A stretch of 64,000 nt of DNA from Theocolax elegans (Eukaryota > Arthropoda > Insecta > Hymenoptera > Cerocephalidae), in assembly GCA_026168455.1 (NCBI GenBank), contig CM047425.1, positions 6,422,001-6,486,000 of the forward strand, written 5' to 3'. Shown here one piece after another: positions 26,001 through 39,177 of this stretch. Within the stretch, counting starts at the first letter, position 1. Each line of letters begins with the position of its first letter. Position numbers and translations under genes: made by a program. Under the pieces are notes generated by a model, which saw only the letters and a list, made by a program, of their open reading frames with translations, was not told the DNA's origin and did no database searches.

Positions 26001-29000
26001 AAAAGAAGGGGCTTGGACAAGGCAAGGAAGAAAATGGTCCATCCCATCCATTTTCCTCAATTATATACTCGGTCGTACGGTACGAAGAAAAGAAAAGCAA
26101 TCGCCCCGACGAGGAAACACGCGTCTTTTTCCGGTCGTCTGTACACACGTACGCCATTTAATCAGCGTCAAAACTCGCCGCAACAATACTACACTCACGA
26201 CGATTGCACTTTCGACCTTTTTAGAAAATTCGAATGTAATTGCGAAAAATCTCGGTTACTTTTTTAATGGCCCATGAACTTGCGATTTTTCTTCGTCTTC
26301 TTCTTTTTTTTCGGATAGTCCTATGTTATTAGATTTGTTCTTTGCTCTTTTATGTCGACGGGATCAAAAGTTTGGCCGTTTGTTTCATCGTTACTTCGGT
26401 TCCCTTTTTATATAGAAGGTACCCTTTCGTCGGCTAAACGAGTTCCTGCTTTTGAAGGTCAGAATTTTTCGGACTTTTAAAAGTTTCGCGGAAAGTTAAA
26501 AACTTTCAAGATTTTATACGTGGTCGAGTTAATGTTACTTGATATTTTCAAATGCATTATTCCGGTTTATTTAAACAAAAGTAAAAACGTTTAACTATTG
26601 CGTAACACACTAGTAAATTAATAAATATGAACATAAATATAAATTTCATTGAGATTTAATAAAAAAAATTAAATGTTTAATATACGTCTCATTATAATTT
26701 TTATTTAATTCGATTTTTCACTTTCTGCGTTTATTTAATAAATACGTTACTTATATACGTGTATATGTAAACGCAAACATTCATTGTTACATATATATAT
26801 AATATGCAAAGCTTAATGATCCTTCCATGTCAATCTATACGAGGACGGATATATTTATATGTTTTTTTATCATTATTTACAATAAATGATAATTATCAGT
26901 GGGCATTTATATCGGTCAGCAATTGTTCCGTTGCTCAATTTAAAACGTAAGTAATAATAACCTCGTGCCATTAATAATTAATATAAAAAAAAACTAATAT
27001 CCAGTGAAATTATTGTTATATATAATCCGCTATGAAAAATTAATTATATTCATTGAAAATAAAATAATTTAAAAGTATATTAATAATTTGGAAAAGCGCT
27101 CGAGGCTGTTTATGTTTAAGTAAAATGAACGCCGGACTGAAATGTCACGCGAATGGCATATTCTTTGATTTCAGTGTAAGTCATTATATCCAGAGTCTGA
27201 ACTCAATTAGCGACGCTTCTACTTGTCCACCCTCTCTTCTTTTCACCCTTTCGAAAAAGAAGACTCGGTTTTGTAAAGTGCACGCCGAGTGGATAAACGG
27301 AAATCGCGAGGAGAGAAGAATCAAGGAATCCCGTCGGTAGCAATTATTATATAATCTTCGAAGGCGGTCGAGAACAAGGAAATCTCAAGTCGGCTTTAAG
27401 TCTTAACGAGCGACCGCGGAAGTACTTTAGATAATGCGAGAAACCCTTCTTTTCCTGATTAAACGGTATTGTTCCACGGTGAGTCACTTATTATTAGTTT
27501 TTTTTTTCTTCACTAATTTTTGGAAGAGTGAAAAATTAATATCGGTAAGAGTTCTATTGGTATTACGGATTATTTTGTTTAATAAATCATTTTGTTTGGA
27601 AGTAAAACTTTTAAAAGTTCAATAATGGTAGACATAAAGTTAAGATATTTGGGTTGATTAATTAAAATATAATTAGTATCGGTATGTGCGTAACGTCTCC
27701 TGTGATTAATAATTTGTGCTTCTCATTTATCATAATTGCAAAGTCATTAAAAAAAAACTAAAAATTCGTCTCTTCTAAATCAAGACGTATAATAATTGAC
27801 GTCCACTTTGAGAAAGTAATATAAAAATTAAGTTACACGGAAATGCAATTTTAAATCAATGATTTCGTCTGGTAATAATTAGAGAGAAATATGGGTATAA
27901 AATTTAATTTTAAAAAAAATTGCTGTTTAATTAAAGTTTAATTTGACTGTATAACGGTTAAAAAAATATGTCTGCGCTGGTAAATTTTGTTTGATGTGTA
28001 CTCGCGGAACAATTAATAAAAAGGAATTACGTTCCATTGGACGCATCGAGTGAACTGGACTGTAATCGCTTATTCGAGTGAAAATCAAATTTTTGCTAGG
28101 ACGAGCAGTCACAATGAATTGGTTTGATTGAAAAACCCGGATGCGTCACAAAAAATGAGACACACGACAAGTTCAACCTGGTGAATTGCGAACGAAAGTC
28201 CGAATAGTGTTAACGGAAAATCAATTTCCATTTGCGGCATTATTAATTAATAATCCGGGCATATGTGGTTTTTAATTACTGCGCTACGACTGAAAATAAT
28301 TTTTTTTTTAATTATTGATCTAAAGAATTACAAAACAACCAAAAAAAGGTTGAAAATATTTTACTGTAGCATATGGAAAATACTTTTAATTTTGAAACAT
28401 ATTAAACGACTTAAAAGAAGATTACCATGTATATCGAAAAGATTTTCTGAAGAAGTAAAGAAAAAAAGTGTTTGAAAACCACAGTTCGAAAAGTTTAATT
28501 ACAATCCCAGTCGTTGGGAATGATCTTTCTAACCAGAAACTCCATTTAAATATTTCCCACAAGCCCACCTGGAACATAAGGTCGAATTCACGTAATGACG
28601 CATTTGTAATAAAACTCTGTTAGGGCGTCGCTCATTAAGTAATTACAGTCCAATTACATTAGCGTTAAGTCGAAAAACTCTGCGCACGCGCTTCTCTCTC
28701 GCAATAGTGTTGAAGATACAGAGAAGGCTCGTTTCCTTCGTTTTCCGGCATCGATCTGGACCCTGTTTTCTATTAAGTCGACATTTTCAGCAATCGTAAA
28801 CGGGTGTTTTAACGGTAGAGACTTTACGATCTCTACTACTTTGACCCTCGAGCTCGTTTAACTCGTGCAAATATATACATCGGTGTATATAGATCCTCCT
28901 GAAATATTGCGAGACTCTTTTTGTTTTTATTTTCAACAGTTATTTCGCTGACGCTACTAGAAAATTTCTTGGGTAAATTTGTCGGGATAGGTTATTTTTT

Positions 29001-30653
29001 TTTTGACTGCTCGTGTCGTAATTTTTTGATGTTTCGTCGTACAGTTGTTTTTCCTTGCTTAATTAAAATGTTTGATTATTGTATACGAAATATACGGACA
29101 TTGCAACGCGGTGTTTGTAATTATTGTTGATTTAAAAGAATAAACCTAAGTACTCGTGTTTGTTTTGGTCTGTTGCACATATGATCTCGGTTTAATTATG
29201 GAGTATATTTTTATTAAAATTTTCTTTTTCGTTTAGAGAGACTAACGATTACGTCAAAATCACGCGTAAATTATTTTTTACTTTAAAGAAAATGTAATAT
29301 TCTTGGATGACGTTACGGGATTGGCCCACCGAAAATTTAGCCTTTGAATTATTGCTCAATAAATTTCGATCGTACGGAAAAACGAGCCCTTCGTAAATTA
29401 GCGCGTTCCGCGCGGTCAAGCAGTTAAGAAGATTAAAATTCTTAATAAACGTTGAATTGATTCATTTGGTCAACGTTGGAAAATAAAATTAATATTAAAA
29501 ATAAAGCAATAACGAATATTTGTGTAAACTTTATAAAAAAAACCAATAAATTATATATAAAATGTACTGAATACGTTATAAATTGAACAGCAATGATCGC
29601 GACAACGCATAATTCACAGTATAAAACATATTTACAGTTAGAAATAATTATTTGACTCTGTACAGCTATAAAATGCAACTTTTTTCTTAATTACGATAAC
29701 GAAATGACATGGTAAATTGTAAACGCTTTTTTCTTTAGCTGCGTATTAAAAATAAAAATTGATAATCATTCGAAGCGACATTTACTTGTGTCAAAAGTAC
29801 GAATGATTGGAAAACACTTTTACAATACACATACCGAAGTTATCGTTACTGATTCGTCAGTGTAATAAAAACGAACGAATCTTGGAATATTTTATCTTAT
29901 TCGGAAGTAAAAATAAAAATCATTCCCGTTACAAGATTTTCCAAAATCTCTCTTAACTAAATCTCCTTGAGTAAAAAAGGGTCTTGAAATCGACTGTTTC
30001 TGATTTTTTTTTATAAAAAATGACCTTGTAAACTCACGTATACAAGCACTTTTTAGTGTTGTTTTTTCTCTCTTTTTTTAATATAAACATTCGGAGCAAT
30101 TGATTAATTCATTCACAATATTCTTTGGTTGCAGTTCGAAGTGTCGTGTACGCGGCAGCTTTGGCACCAGCCAATCTCAAAAGAAAAAAATTGATGAACC
30201 ACGCTTTTCTATTTATACGTGATTTCGTACTCAGACGCGAGAAATGTAGATCAAGATCTTCTCCTATAATTCTACACTTCGAATAATTAAAACACTTGTC
30301 TTCGTAAATCTATCGTAAAATAAATAATTCTTATATCATCCAAATCAAAAGTTAACGGCGTAGAAGTCGTTTGATAATTAAAGTCAAGCAAAATATAGAA
30401 ATCCCCTGTTCATCTAATACAAAAGAGAACTAATAATAATTAAATTTTATTTAATAGATTTTCTATGATATCGTGTAAATTATGTGCAAACAGTCGTAAT
30501 ATTCAATATCTGGTAGTTGATGATGAAATCTAGAAAAAAATCAATATTTTCATCCGTGGACTTTTGATTTGTATGGAAAGGAAACTAAACAAGTCTGAAT
30601 TCACATAAATAAAGGTCGCATAATCTTTTGCGCATCGAGTACGTCTCGAATTA
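23061..30653. other. Intergenic region, no gene recognised
   Basis: AT-rich sequence with TA-rich runs. Frames at about 24589-24870, 25969-26277 and 27125-27340 have basic or mixed composition and no recognisable motif, and I do not support them as genes. GC-richer patches lie at about 24600-24960, 25960-26170 and 28620-28860. A foldback sits at about 25097-25243. Confidence 0.5.
25097..25243. mobile_element. Short foldback / hairpin element
   Basis: Two arms of about 45-50 bases are inverted copies. The left arm contains AAGTCGGTCACTGTCACGAAATA and the complement of the right arm contains AAGTCGGTCACAATCACAAAATA. They are separated by an AT-rich loop of about 45 bases. The size and structure suit a miniature inverted-repeat element or a hairpin transcript source. 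Ends are TA-rich, so the target-site duplication is ambiguous. Confidence 0.55.
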
Positions 30654-30953
30654 CTATAGCTCGTAAACATCGCGACCATTTGGTCTGGCTGCCGCAGGTC
30701 TGCAAGAAGCTGGACTCGCATACGAATGTATGATGTGGACCCTAAGTCTTACGTCACCGGACGAGCGGCCACCTTCGCCTCGCTGTCTTCTTGAAAAGCT
30801 CACTGTGGTCTTGCAGCAGCAATAATGGAAGAGCTTAACGTATGCACTACGGAAGTGACGATCCGCCACGCAATAGAGAAGATTGTTGAAACATGACTTG
30901 GAGAGAGCGAACCACGCAAGGTAGACTACGAGTTTTGGACTGACGGGTCTTAC
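30654..30953 (-). CDS. GPCR exon 4: membrane segment 7, helix 8 and C-tail
   Basis: Encodes residues 303-401 and a TAG stop. The acceptor TCTCACAG precedes VRPVSPKLVVYLAWF. Segment 7 reads ALSKSCFNNLLYC, followed by helix 8 (DRHFRSAYVKLFHYCCC) and a basic, disordered tail. Confidence 0.88.
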   Translation of the reverse strand, partial: VRPVSPKLVVYLAWFALSKSCFNNLLYCVADRHFRSAYVKLFHYCCCKTTVSFSRRQRGEGGRSSGDVRLRVHIIHSYASPASCRPAAARPNGRDVYEL

Positions 30954-33900
30954 CTGTGAGATATTCAAATGATTAATACCTGCAGATTCTAAATGATTTA
31001 TAAGATTTTACAAAAAGGCAAAATTTATTTAACAAGAGTCTGACACATCAATTTATTTATCAGTAAATAAAATTTAGGCATATCAATTATCCGTTATTTA
31101 AAAAGATGTTCAATTTTTATATCAGTCGTTAATTTTCAAGCATATAATGTATTTTTTTGAAAATACCTTTTCTTTCAGAACATGGGATTATATTTGAGCA
31201 ATACGGCTGATTTGTTTTCGAAATTTTAATTAATATAATATAATTTTTGGGGTATACGATGTATCATTTATACTTGGTTTTTTGTTTAATCTTATACATA
31301 ATTGTAAATACTTAAATTTTTAAAACAAAAATGAATTTAACGTTCGGTGATATTTATATAATATATATTTATCGGTCTTTTCGAACTAAAAGCTTTACTT
31401 TTGAAATAAGGCAGGCTCATATTTATGGTTGGTGGAATTTCCCAGAGTATGGCCTTTTTCAAAAATTAAACAAAAATTAAAGGTGTTTCTTCCTCGATCT
31501 CCAGCTTAGACTCCTTACTGAGGACTTTGTCCACTATGGTTGGTGGAATTTCTCATACTCTGGGATTGTGGACAAAGAGTAAAATGAGCCTGCTTTATTT
31601 CACAAGTAAAGTTTTTAGATTGGAAAGATGGATAAATATATATTACTTAAATTTGTGTTTAAAATATGAATTTTTTTTTAAAAGTTAACATTATCTACTC
31701 CCTGGTAAAAATAGAGCAATTTTAATGATTTGCAGTAAAAAATATTTATTAAAATTGGCTAATTTACACCAAAAAGATTGTTTTAATTTCTACTATAGGG
31801 ATTAGGTTTCTGAGTAGAGTAGTTTTCTTTAGAGTTTTCATGTAATATTTTAAATGTAATCTTTGGATTTAAAAAGATAAATTTGGTGTGGAGCTATCTA
31901 TCTATCAAGAGTTGAAATAAAAATAAATACTTACGACGCTAATACAGAAAGCTACACCTAGGGGTAGCCAGAAAATACCGAAGAAGAAAAAGCTGTACAT
32001 GTTAGCCTTAGTGAGCTCGTAGTCCCAATTGAAGGCCACAGGGGGCTTGTAGGATCCACGCATAGCGCTGCGTACACGTAACACCAGTCGCGCGTATACC
32101 AGAATCGTAAAGAACATCGGTGCTCCAACGATCACGGATGCGCTTACTATACCAGTTGTGTTGGTCGTCATTGTGAATGGTTTTCGCCAGTTGATGTTAC
32201 ATATGTTTGGACCGAGATCCAGTGATGATTGTAAACCTACTGCAGTCGAGGCAACCAACCAGACGAAGAGAACCCCACCGGTCACTCGACTCGTTGTCAA
32301 TGATCCGTATCTGCATTATAAATTCATCAAATTATTTAATACTCTGTTGTTACTGTATTTTTTATTATCTATTATTTATATATTGTTCAGATTAGTTATT
32401 ATATTTTTTAAGAGTACAAATTCTATTTTGTATGTAATTTTAATCGATGCAAAATCCAACAGCGAGAAAAATATTTTATTAAAAGTATTACTATTTCGTT
32501 TATAATAATGAAAGTACAGAGACTATTAGAATCTATAATATTAGTAAAGTTTACAAGCAGTATAACAAAAATTTGATTTTACTATATGTAATATGAGTAC
32601 TTTTTTGTATTCTGACATTCTGTACATCCATTAGTAAATCATAGACATTTTCTATAAAATATATCCGTGCTCGTTCGGAATAATGCAAGGATTTCTTAAA
32701 AATTATTAGAAATACATTTTGATGAAAAAAAACAATTTCGATATGTCCAAACGGAAACTTCAATCTCCAAAGTATCAGATTGTCACAGAATTCTTAAAAC
32801 TATTTTTAATAACTTTCTTACGCTTTTTTTTTCAATCAAACGTATTTGAAAGAAACATTTTCTTTGAGTAAAGTATCGATTAAAATTACATTTAAAATGA
32901 CATAATAAACCAAAGTTATATTATCTTTTATTTTATTACATATTTAAATTAGTTGAGTCCTAGTTAACGTTCAAGTTTTGTAATACTAACACTAAACAGA
33001 TTATTATCTTAGAGGTACTTAAGTGTTGTGATACATCGAGGTTTCATCAGTATTTAAAATAATTTTTGTAATACACTGCGAAGTTTTATAGCAATATCAT
33101 GCTTATAAATACTAAAAACTCATTTGTGGAATACGTTAAAACAAAAAAGGTTACTCTCAAATTCTTTTTATTCTTTCCCCTAGTATACTTACCTATATGT
33201 GTTCCGTACGTTCACATCTGAAAGCAATTTTCGTGGTCATTCTCTTTAGGAGTAGAAATTGAAAAAGGCAATGGATTATTCTTTATATCTTCTTGCATGA
33301 AAGCGGTGAAGTTCCTTTTTTTGTATTGATATATGTACTCTACTACATTCTCGCTACTACCTACGCTTACGATAATTAAAAAAAATTTTTTTAAATTCAT
33401 TATGAACATCAATTTAATATACAATATGATTAATGATTTAATCTCTGTTTAATCGATTGTTCACTGTAAAATTTATTAATATCTGTTCCGTTAAATTGTA
33501 TGTTAAAAGCTTTGGAAAGTTAGTATCGCATGCTAGACAATAATAAAAAAAGAATTGCGAAATTTTTCAAAGTAGAAAAAGAAATAAATATTTTCGAATG
33601 TTTCAGGATGTTTTAGATTCGACGAATCTCTTAGTCTCGGATAGGTGCCTTATCCTCTTAGCTAGTGGATCCATACAATGGATATTTCGCGATCCTAGTA
33701 CAATGGCTATGAGAATCGTGAAGGAAAGCAATTCGCATCTACGTTGATGCGATCCTCTAATCGTCTCTTGGCCTAGACACCCGGTCTAACCCTTCGAAAA
33801 AGAAAATAGTGAAATCGGTTAATCGAAACAATTTGAATTAATCCGATTTCCCGTGCCTATGTATAACCATTATGTATACACTTTCGAAGAGAATGAAACG

Positions 33901-36190
33901 ATTTTTAAAATACCCACTAATCCTTGTTTAAAAAACCCACTAATCCTTGTTTAAAATTTAGTTTAAAAATCGGTATGCAAGTGAAATCAATTTAGGTTGA
34001 ATAACACGTGTGAACGTAACCATCAGAAGTTTAATAAAAAATCAAGCTCTATATGCCGCAAACATCCATCAAAAGATTAATATTGTTTAAAAGATTCACA
34101 ATGAAATTAGTCTGACTAAATCTATCCAAAGTTAAATAAAAAAAGCAAATATTATTTAGTTATTCGAATAAATAAAGACTGTCTCCATAAATCGGTAAAA
34201 ATCAATAATTCGTCGTTAACTCTCGATAAACTTAGATTCGAAACTAACATCTGGAATTCATAGGAGGTAACGAACCCACCTCTCATTAAACGAAAGTGCA
34301 TATCCTACTCGAAATTCAAAGGGTTGCGTAATACCCGAGCCACTCGAAACTCCCTAAGGTAATTCACGAAATATATCTCGCGCAACCAAAAGTCGTTTCC
34401 TTCAACTAAAATTGACGACGCACCTGGTCCTTCATAACTCTATCTCTCTCGATCTCTACACATACACAAAACTATGTATAACCACTCGGTGTACATGTGT
34501 ATACCAAATATAGTAATTATATATCGTAGGTCCATTTGTGTATGTGTACGTATAGGTATACGTATATATATAAGGGAACAGATGGGTCCATCTTTAAATG
34601 AGAATCCAATCAATGGTCTACGATCGAACGCTCGCCATTTCAATCAGAGAGCTCCACTCGTCTAATTACTCGAGAGGTATTGTACAAGACGTTCGTTCAA
34701 CCAAGTTCGACGGTTAGGAGGGAATCCGCGACACTCGCGGAATTTATATGCCTCGGGGAGTTCGTCATGGAAATTACGCGCAATCCGGAATGTCGGCCGA
34801 AGGGGTTGAGGGAGGGGTGAGGGGTGGGAAATAGAGGAGGGGGAAATGCTGCTATACCTTCCTTCCTTCCTTCCTGCCTTCACCTCCGTTGTAGCCTCTT
34901 ATTGACCTCGCCTCACCTTTAATGCATTGTGCGATCGTGGAATTGAATCGGTGCTGGGAAAAGACGAGCGTTTATCGGGGTCACTCGAGAATTATACACG
35001 CTTTCACTCCGGCCTTTCCTTAGAAACCCTCGATTGGGTTTTCTTTTACGAGGACGCAACCTTTTCTTTTTTCCTTTCCTACTTCAAACTTTGCGGTCTC
35101 CTCTTGCTTTACTTATTTAACATGTAAATCTAATTCCAGATTGGAGTTTTTTTCAAGGATTCATTTCGTATACGGATTTAAGAGATTACCGGTTTCCTTT
35201 TTCCCTCCGCGAATTACGGTACCTTAATCGGATAAACTTATTTAATCCATTTTTAACGTTTATTGATTAGTAAATTCGTTAATACTGTTTATATACGATA
35301 TTTAATATTTAGTTAACATGTAGAATTACATCCGCAAAAAAAGGCGGCTGACCATACTCACGGTAATACTACTTATAAATTAGCACAATAGCCTCTTGAA
35401 TAACTTATCGTTAACTTCTCATTGAAACTTAATAGATACTAGACTATACACGCGAATAACACTATAAATAAATTACATCCGACAGCTTGAAGTTGAATAA
35501 TTTCGTAGGATATTTAAGCAATTCGATGACAGTGATTGGCTCGACCTGACAATACTAAGATACGTAGGCCACCTAAGACACTTAGCTTTGCGAATATTTC
35601 ATCTACAATGATGGAGAGACAAAGGGACTTTGATCCTGGTGAGTAAGCTTTGTGTGAGCTCTTGTTAAATAATTCGACAGTCTACTACCCGTTATTATTT
35701 CGCTCCGACCCCACTTAACAGATTTCCTAATTATTATCGAGTACGCGGATTAATTTTACTTATATTCCAATGAATTTTCATTGTATTATTATACGTAACA
35801 TTTATCAATTACATAAAGTACTTTGTATAATTATTACATAATATGTTATTATTATTGTCCTTGTTTGAATTGCGTATCGTTAAAATAATATCAATGTTAT
35901 AAAGAAAATATGCGCGACATAGTTATATTAAATATAAATTAAATGCATTATAAGTAACTTAACTAATTCTTACTCCTTACAATTTCGTCGAAATAGTACA
36001 TATCAGTGTTTCGTATTCTCATTCGCTCGTCGTGTGGTTTCTAGTAAACTGGTTAATCAAATAAGCTAAAATTACATTAATTACAGGGCAATGTCTTCTC
36101 GGAATAAGTAGAAAGCTTTAACTAAAGCTCAATTTTATTTGCTTACTGTGTATACAATACACATGTTTAATGTCATTAATTAAATTTAGT

Positions 36191-36252
<62 letters not shown>

Positions 36253-39140
36253 TAATGAAAAATTAAAAACTCGAAAATTTCTAGGCTTTATTATTTTTTT
36301 AACTAAACGCGTATCTATTTATTAGCAATTCAATAATTAGTTATTTGATAAATTTTTAAATTAAGCCAAAATTAATTAATAATTTTTCGAGTATTTTAAA
36401 AAAATTAATTATATTTATATGATATAATAAGATGACATTTGAAATGTTATCCTAACAAAAGGGTGTAATCAAACGTATTGAATAAAGGATGAAATATCGA
36501 ACAGTCGGGGTCAATGAAACCATTGTACTTTTATTCCACTATTCAATAATTTGCATTGGCGCGGTTGAAAATCTCGAGAAAAAATATTGATACATCAAAT
36601 AATGGGATAGAATCAAACTGGCGCGCCCAAACGAACTATCATTCAGGAGTGCATGGTAAAGTCAAAAATATTGAATAGGCCAGTGTCTAGTAATTGGAAA
36701 TCGAAAATCACAATGAAACGCGTAACTGCGTTAAACAATGCGACCGAATTTTCTAACGTGAAATTGGAAACAAAATAATATATAATATAAATTTAAAGAT
36801 AATAAAATATTTTAAAATTGCTGTTATACGATATAATTATTTAATTCGTTAAAAAATATGCAAATAATAATGAACAATTGTTGGACCAATAAAGAATAGT
36901 AATAACAAAATAAAGTAAAACTAATGTTGATAATAATGTAAAAGAAATAAAAATGTGTTAAACCAGTAAATTAATCAATCGAATAAAAGTCAATTTAAGT
37001 AGAACACACAACTTTCATCCCGACAGTATTGACCGCATCAAACTCGGTCTTTCAAATACTCGAAGTAAGAAAAAACCGATGAGGCGGAGGGGAAGAGCCG
37101 TAGTTTTAATCATGCTGCTCCGGAAACATTTACGTGTACAATCGAGTCTCCCGTCGTCCACAGAGGCTTCGAAAAATCCCCTTCACACCCGTCATTCAGC
37201 GGCGTGAAAGCTTTGCCTGAATCCGTTTGATTTTACCCGTGCTCGCTTTCGCAAATGCACCGCAATTATGGGCCGCTGCGAGTGACCGTTCGGTTAATGA
37301 AAATCTACCCCCTTCCCACGTACAGACACATATACTCCTCCCTTGTAATTTTCTATTGAACCTTCGTTGAACGTTCTGAGGGTTTCCATTATTAGAAATT
37401 TCGGTTCGTTGAATTCGTCGTGTTTGAGTTGTCGGAGAAAAATTATTAGGAGGTATTTGGCCAACTCGAGGACGATCTTACGAATCTTATGAATTTTAGA
37501 TTTCGTAAGTGATTGCTCACTCGCGGGGATCGAACCCTCGTAATCAAACCAGATAAGTTGGCAACGATTTTCGAACATCTATCTTTTTCTTTTTTTTTAA
37601 TTTTGAAGTTTCTTTATCATTTTCCTATTCCGTTTCTCGCGCGTATATAGTCAAATTTATAGTTTATAGATTTATCGTGGGTTCGTATAGAACGTTAACT
37701 CTTCGAAAAATATTTAAAAATAATAAAAGTACAAGAGAGTAAAAGATAAAATGATGAAATTTCGCTCTAAGAGTTATTAAAAATAATCTCTTTACTATAC
37801 TCGAAGGTAGGTAAGTACTGCTACTACCACTACTACATCAAAGAGCAGTATTGTAGCGTGGTTGGACCGTTGCCAAATGTGATAGACGTAATAAACCCTC
37901 ACACGGTGACAAAAACTATCCTACAGAGCACGCGGATGGAGGTTCTTTTCTCGTATCTTTTTCTCTCTCTCTCTCTTTCTCTCTATACATATGATATTTC
38001 AAGTTGTAAGTACACCTTTTCCCTTCTAGCTTAATAGAGAGTCGAGCGATTTTCGAGAGTTTTAACTACCAGACGTATTGAGGTGTGTATATATATATCG
38101 AAGGCGTAGATTTCTTTTCATCAAAACGTATGTGTGCACGTATATAGAACTAAGAGATCGTATATGCGTTCTTTGGAAAACTTTGCTACTTTTGTTGAAT
38201 GGGCAGTATATACAGAAAATCATTTTAATTTTCTGCTATAGCCAGTATTGTCGAATTTTCAAGATACTTTATTTTCCTGTTAGATATTGGTACGAAATGT
38301 TGTCGATATAATTTATACATATAAATTAAATATTATACATATAAGTATATAAATTGATTAAAAAAAGAATACTCATCAGACCCACATAGAAAATAATAAT
38401 GAGGAATTATTACTCTGAGTATATATATAAGTAGAAGACTTTAGTAGTGTATGTATATTATGGATACTATCCGGAAGTAATAAGGTCTTAAAGTACACAT
38501 AAGTAGTGATAATGTTAGTAGAGAGGTACGTCCTCGTTTCCATAATCGGAAGCATTGTTATCGCAAACTCAACTAGAAAGTATTATTCTTGTGGTATATG
38601 ACCCCTCAGGTCAGTTGATAATAATCGTTATACAGTATCGGACGGTATACTCCACGTGAATACGCGTACGCACATGCATATATGTATACCCACATATATA
38701 CATATATATATATATATACATATATAAAACTATATAGAGATGTTTGTATGGGCATAAGGTAAAATAGAGCCTGAAGCTAGGCTTCGCTCGTAACTACCAA
38801 GTTTATGTGTACACTTTACGGTACTTGCCTTATTCATATTATTAACGAGGAAACCAACTTTGAGATTAGATTAATTAACTACACGCTTAACTTGATTTTA
38901 CCTTTTATTACGAAAGATTTATAATCTTTTCATTTTTCGTATTAGCAATTGTAATTTGTTCGATAACACGGGAATATTTTCAATATTATTAATGTTAAAC
39001 ACTAAATTAACGTACAAATAGAAATGTGGATTATTAATCTTTTTGAAATATATAGAAAAATCTTTCAACTATCAAGTTGGCAGGCTACCAAGAAAACAAG
39101 ATTTATTAAACCACTCATGTACACACTTACACACACACAC

Positions 39141-39177
<37 letters not shown>

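Noticed and set aside
30121..30200. Acceptor-like TTCTTTGGTTGCAG followed by a short open frame
   Set aside because: The frame closes quickly and has no partner donor or family similarity.
36194..36249. Long TA run as a replication or matrix element
   Set aside because: A simple microsatellite; nothing else supports a special function.
37294..37578. 94-codon - strand frame
   Set aside because: Read-through of a tRNA-like remnant (GSIPASEQS-type translation), not a protein family.
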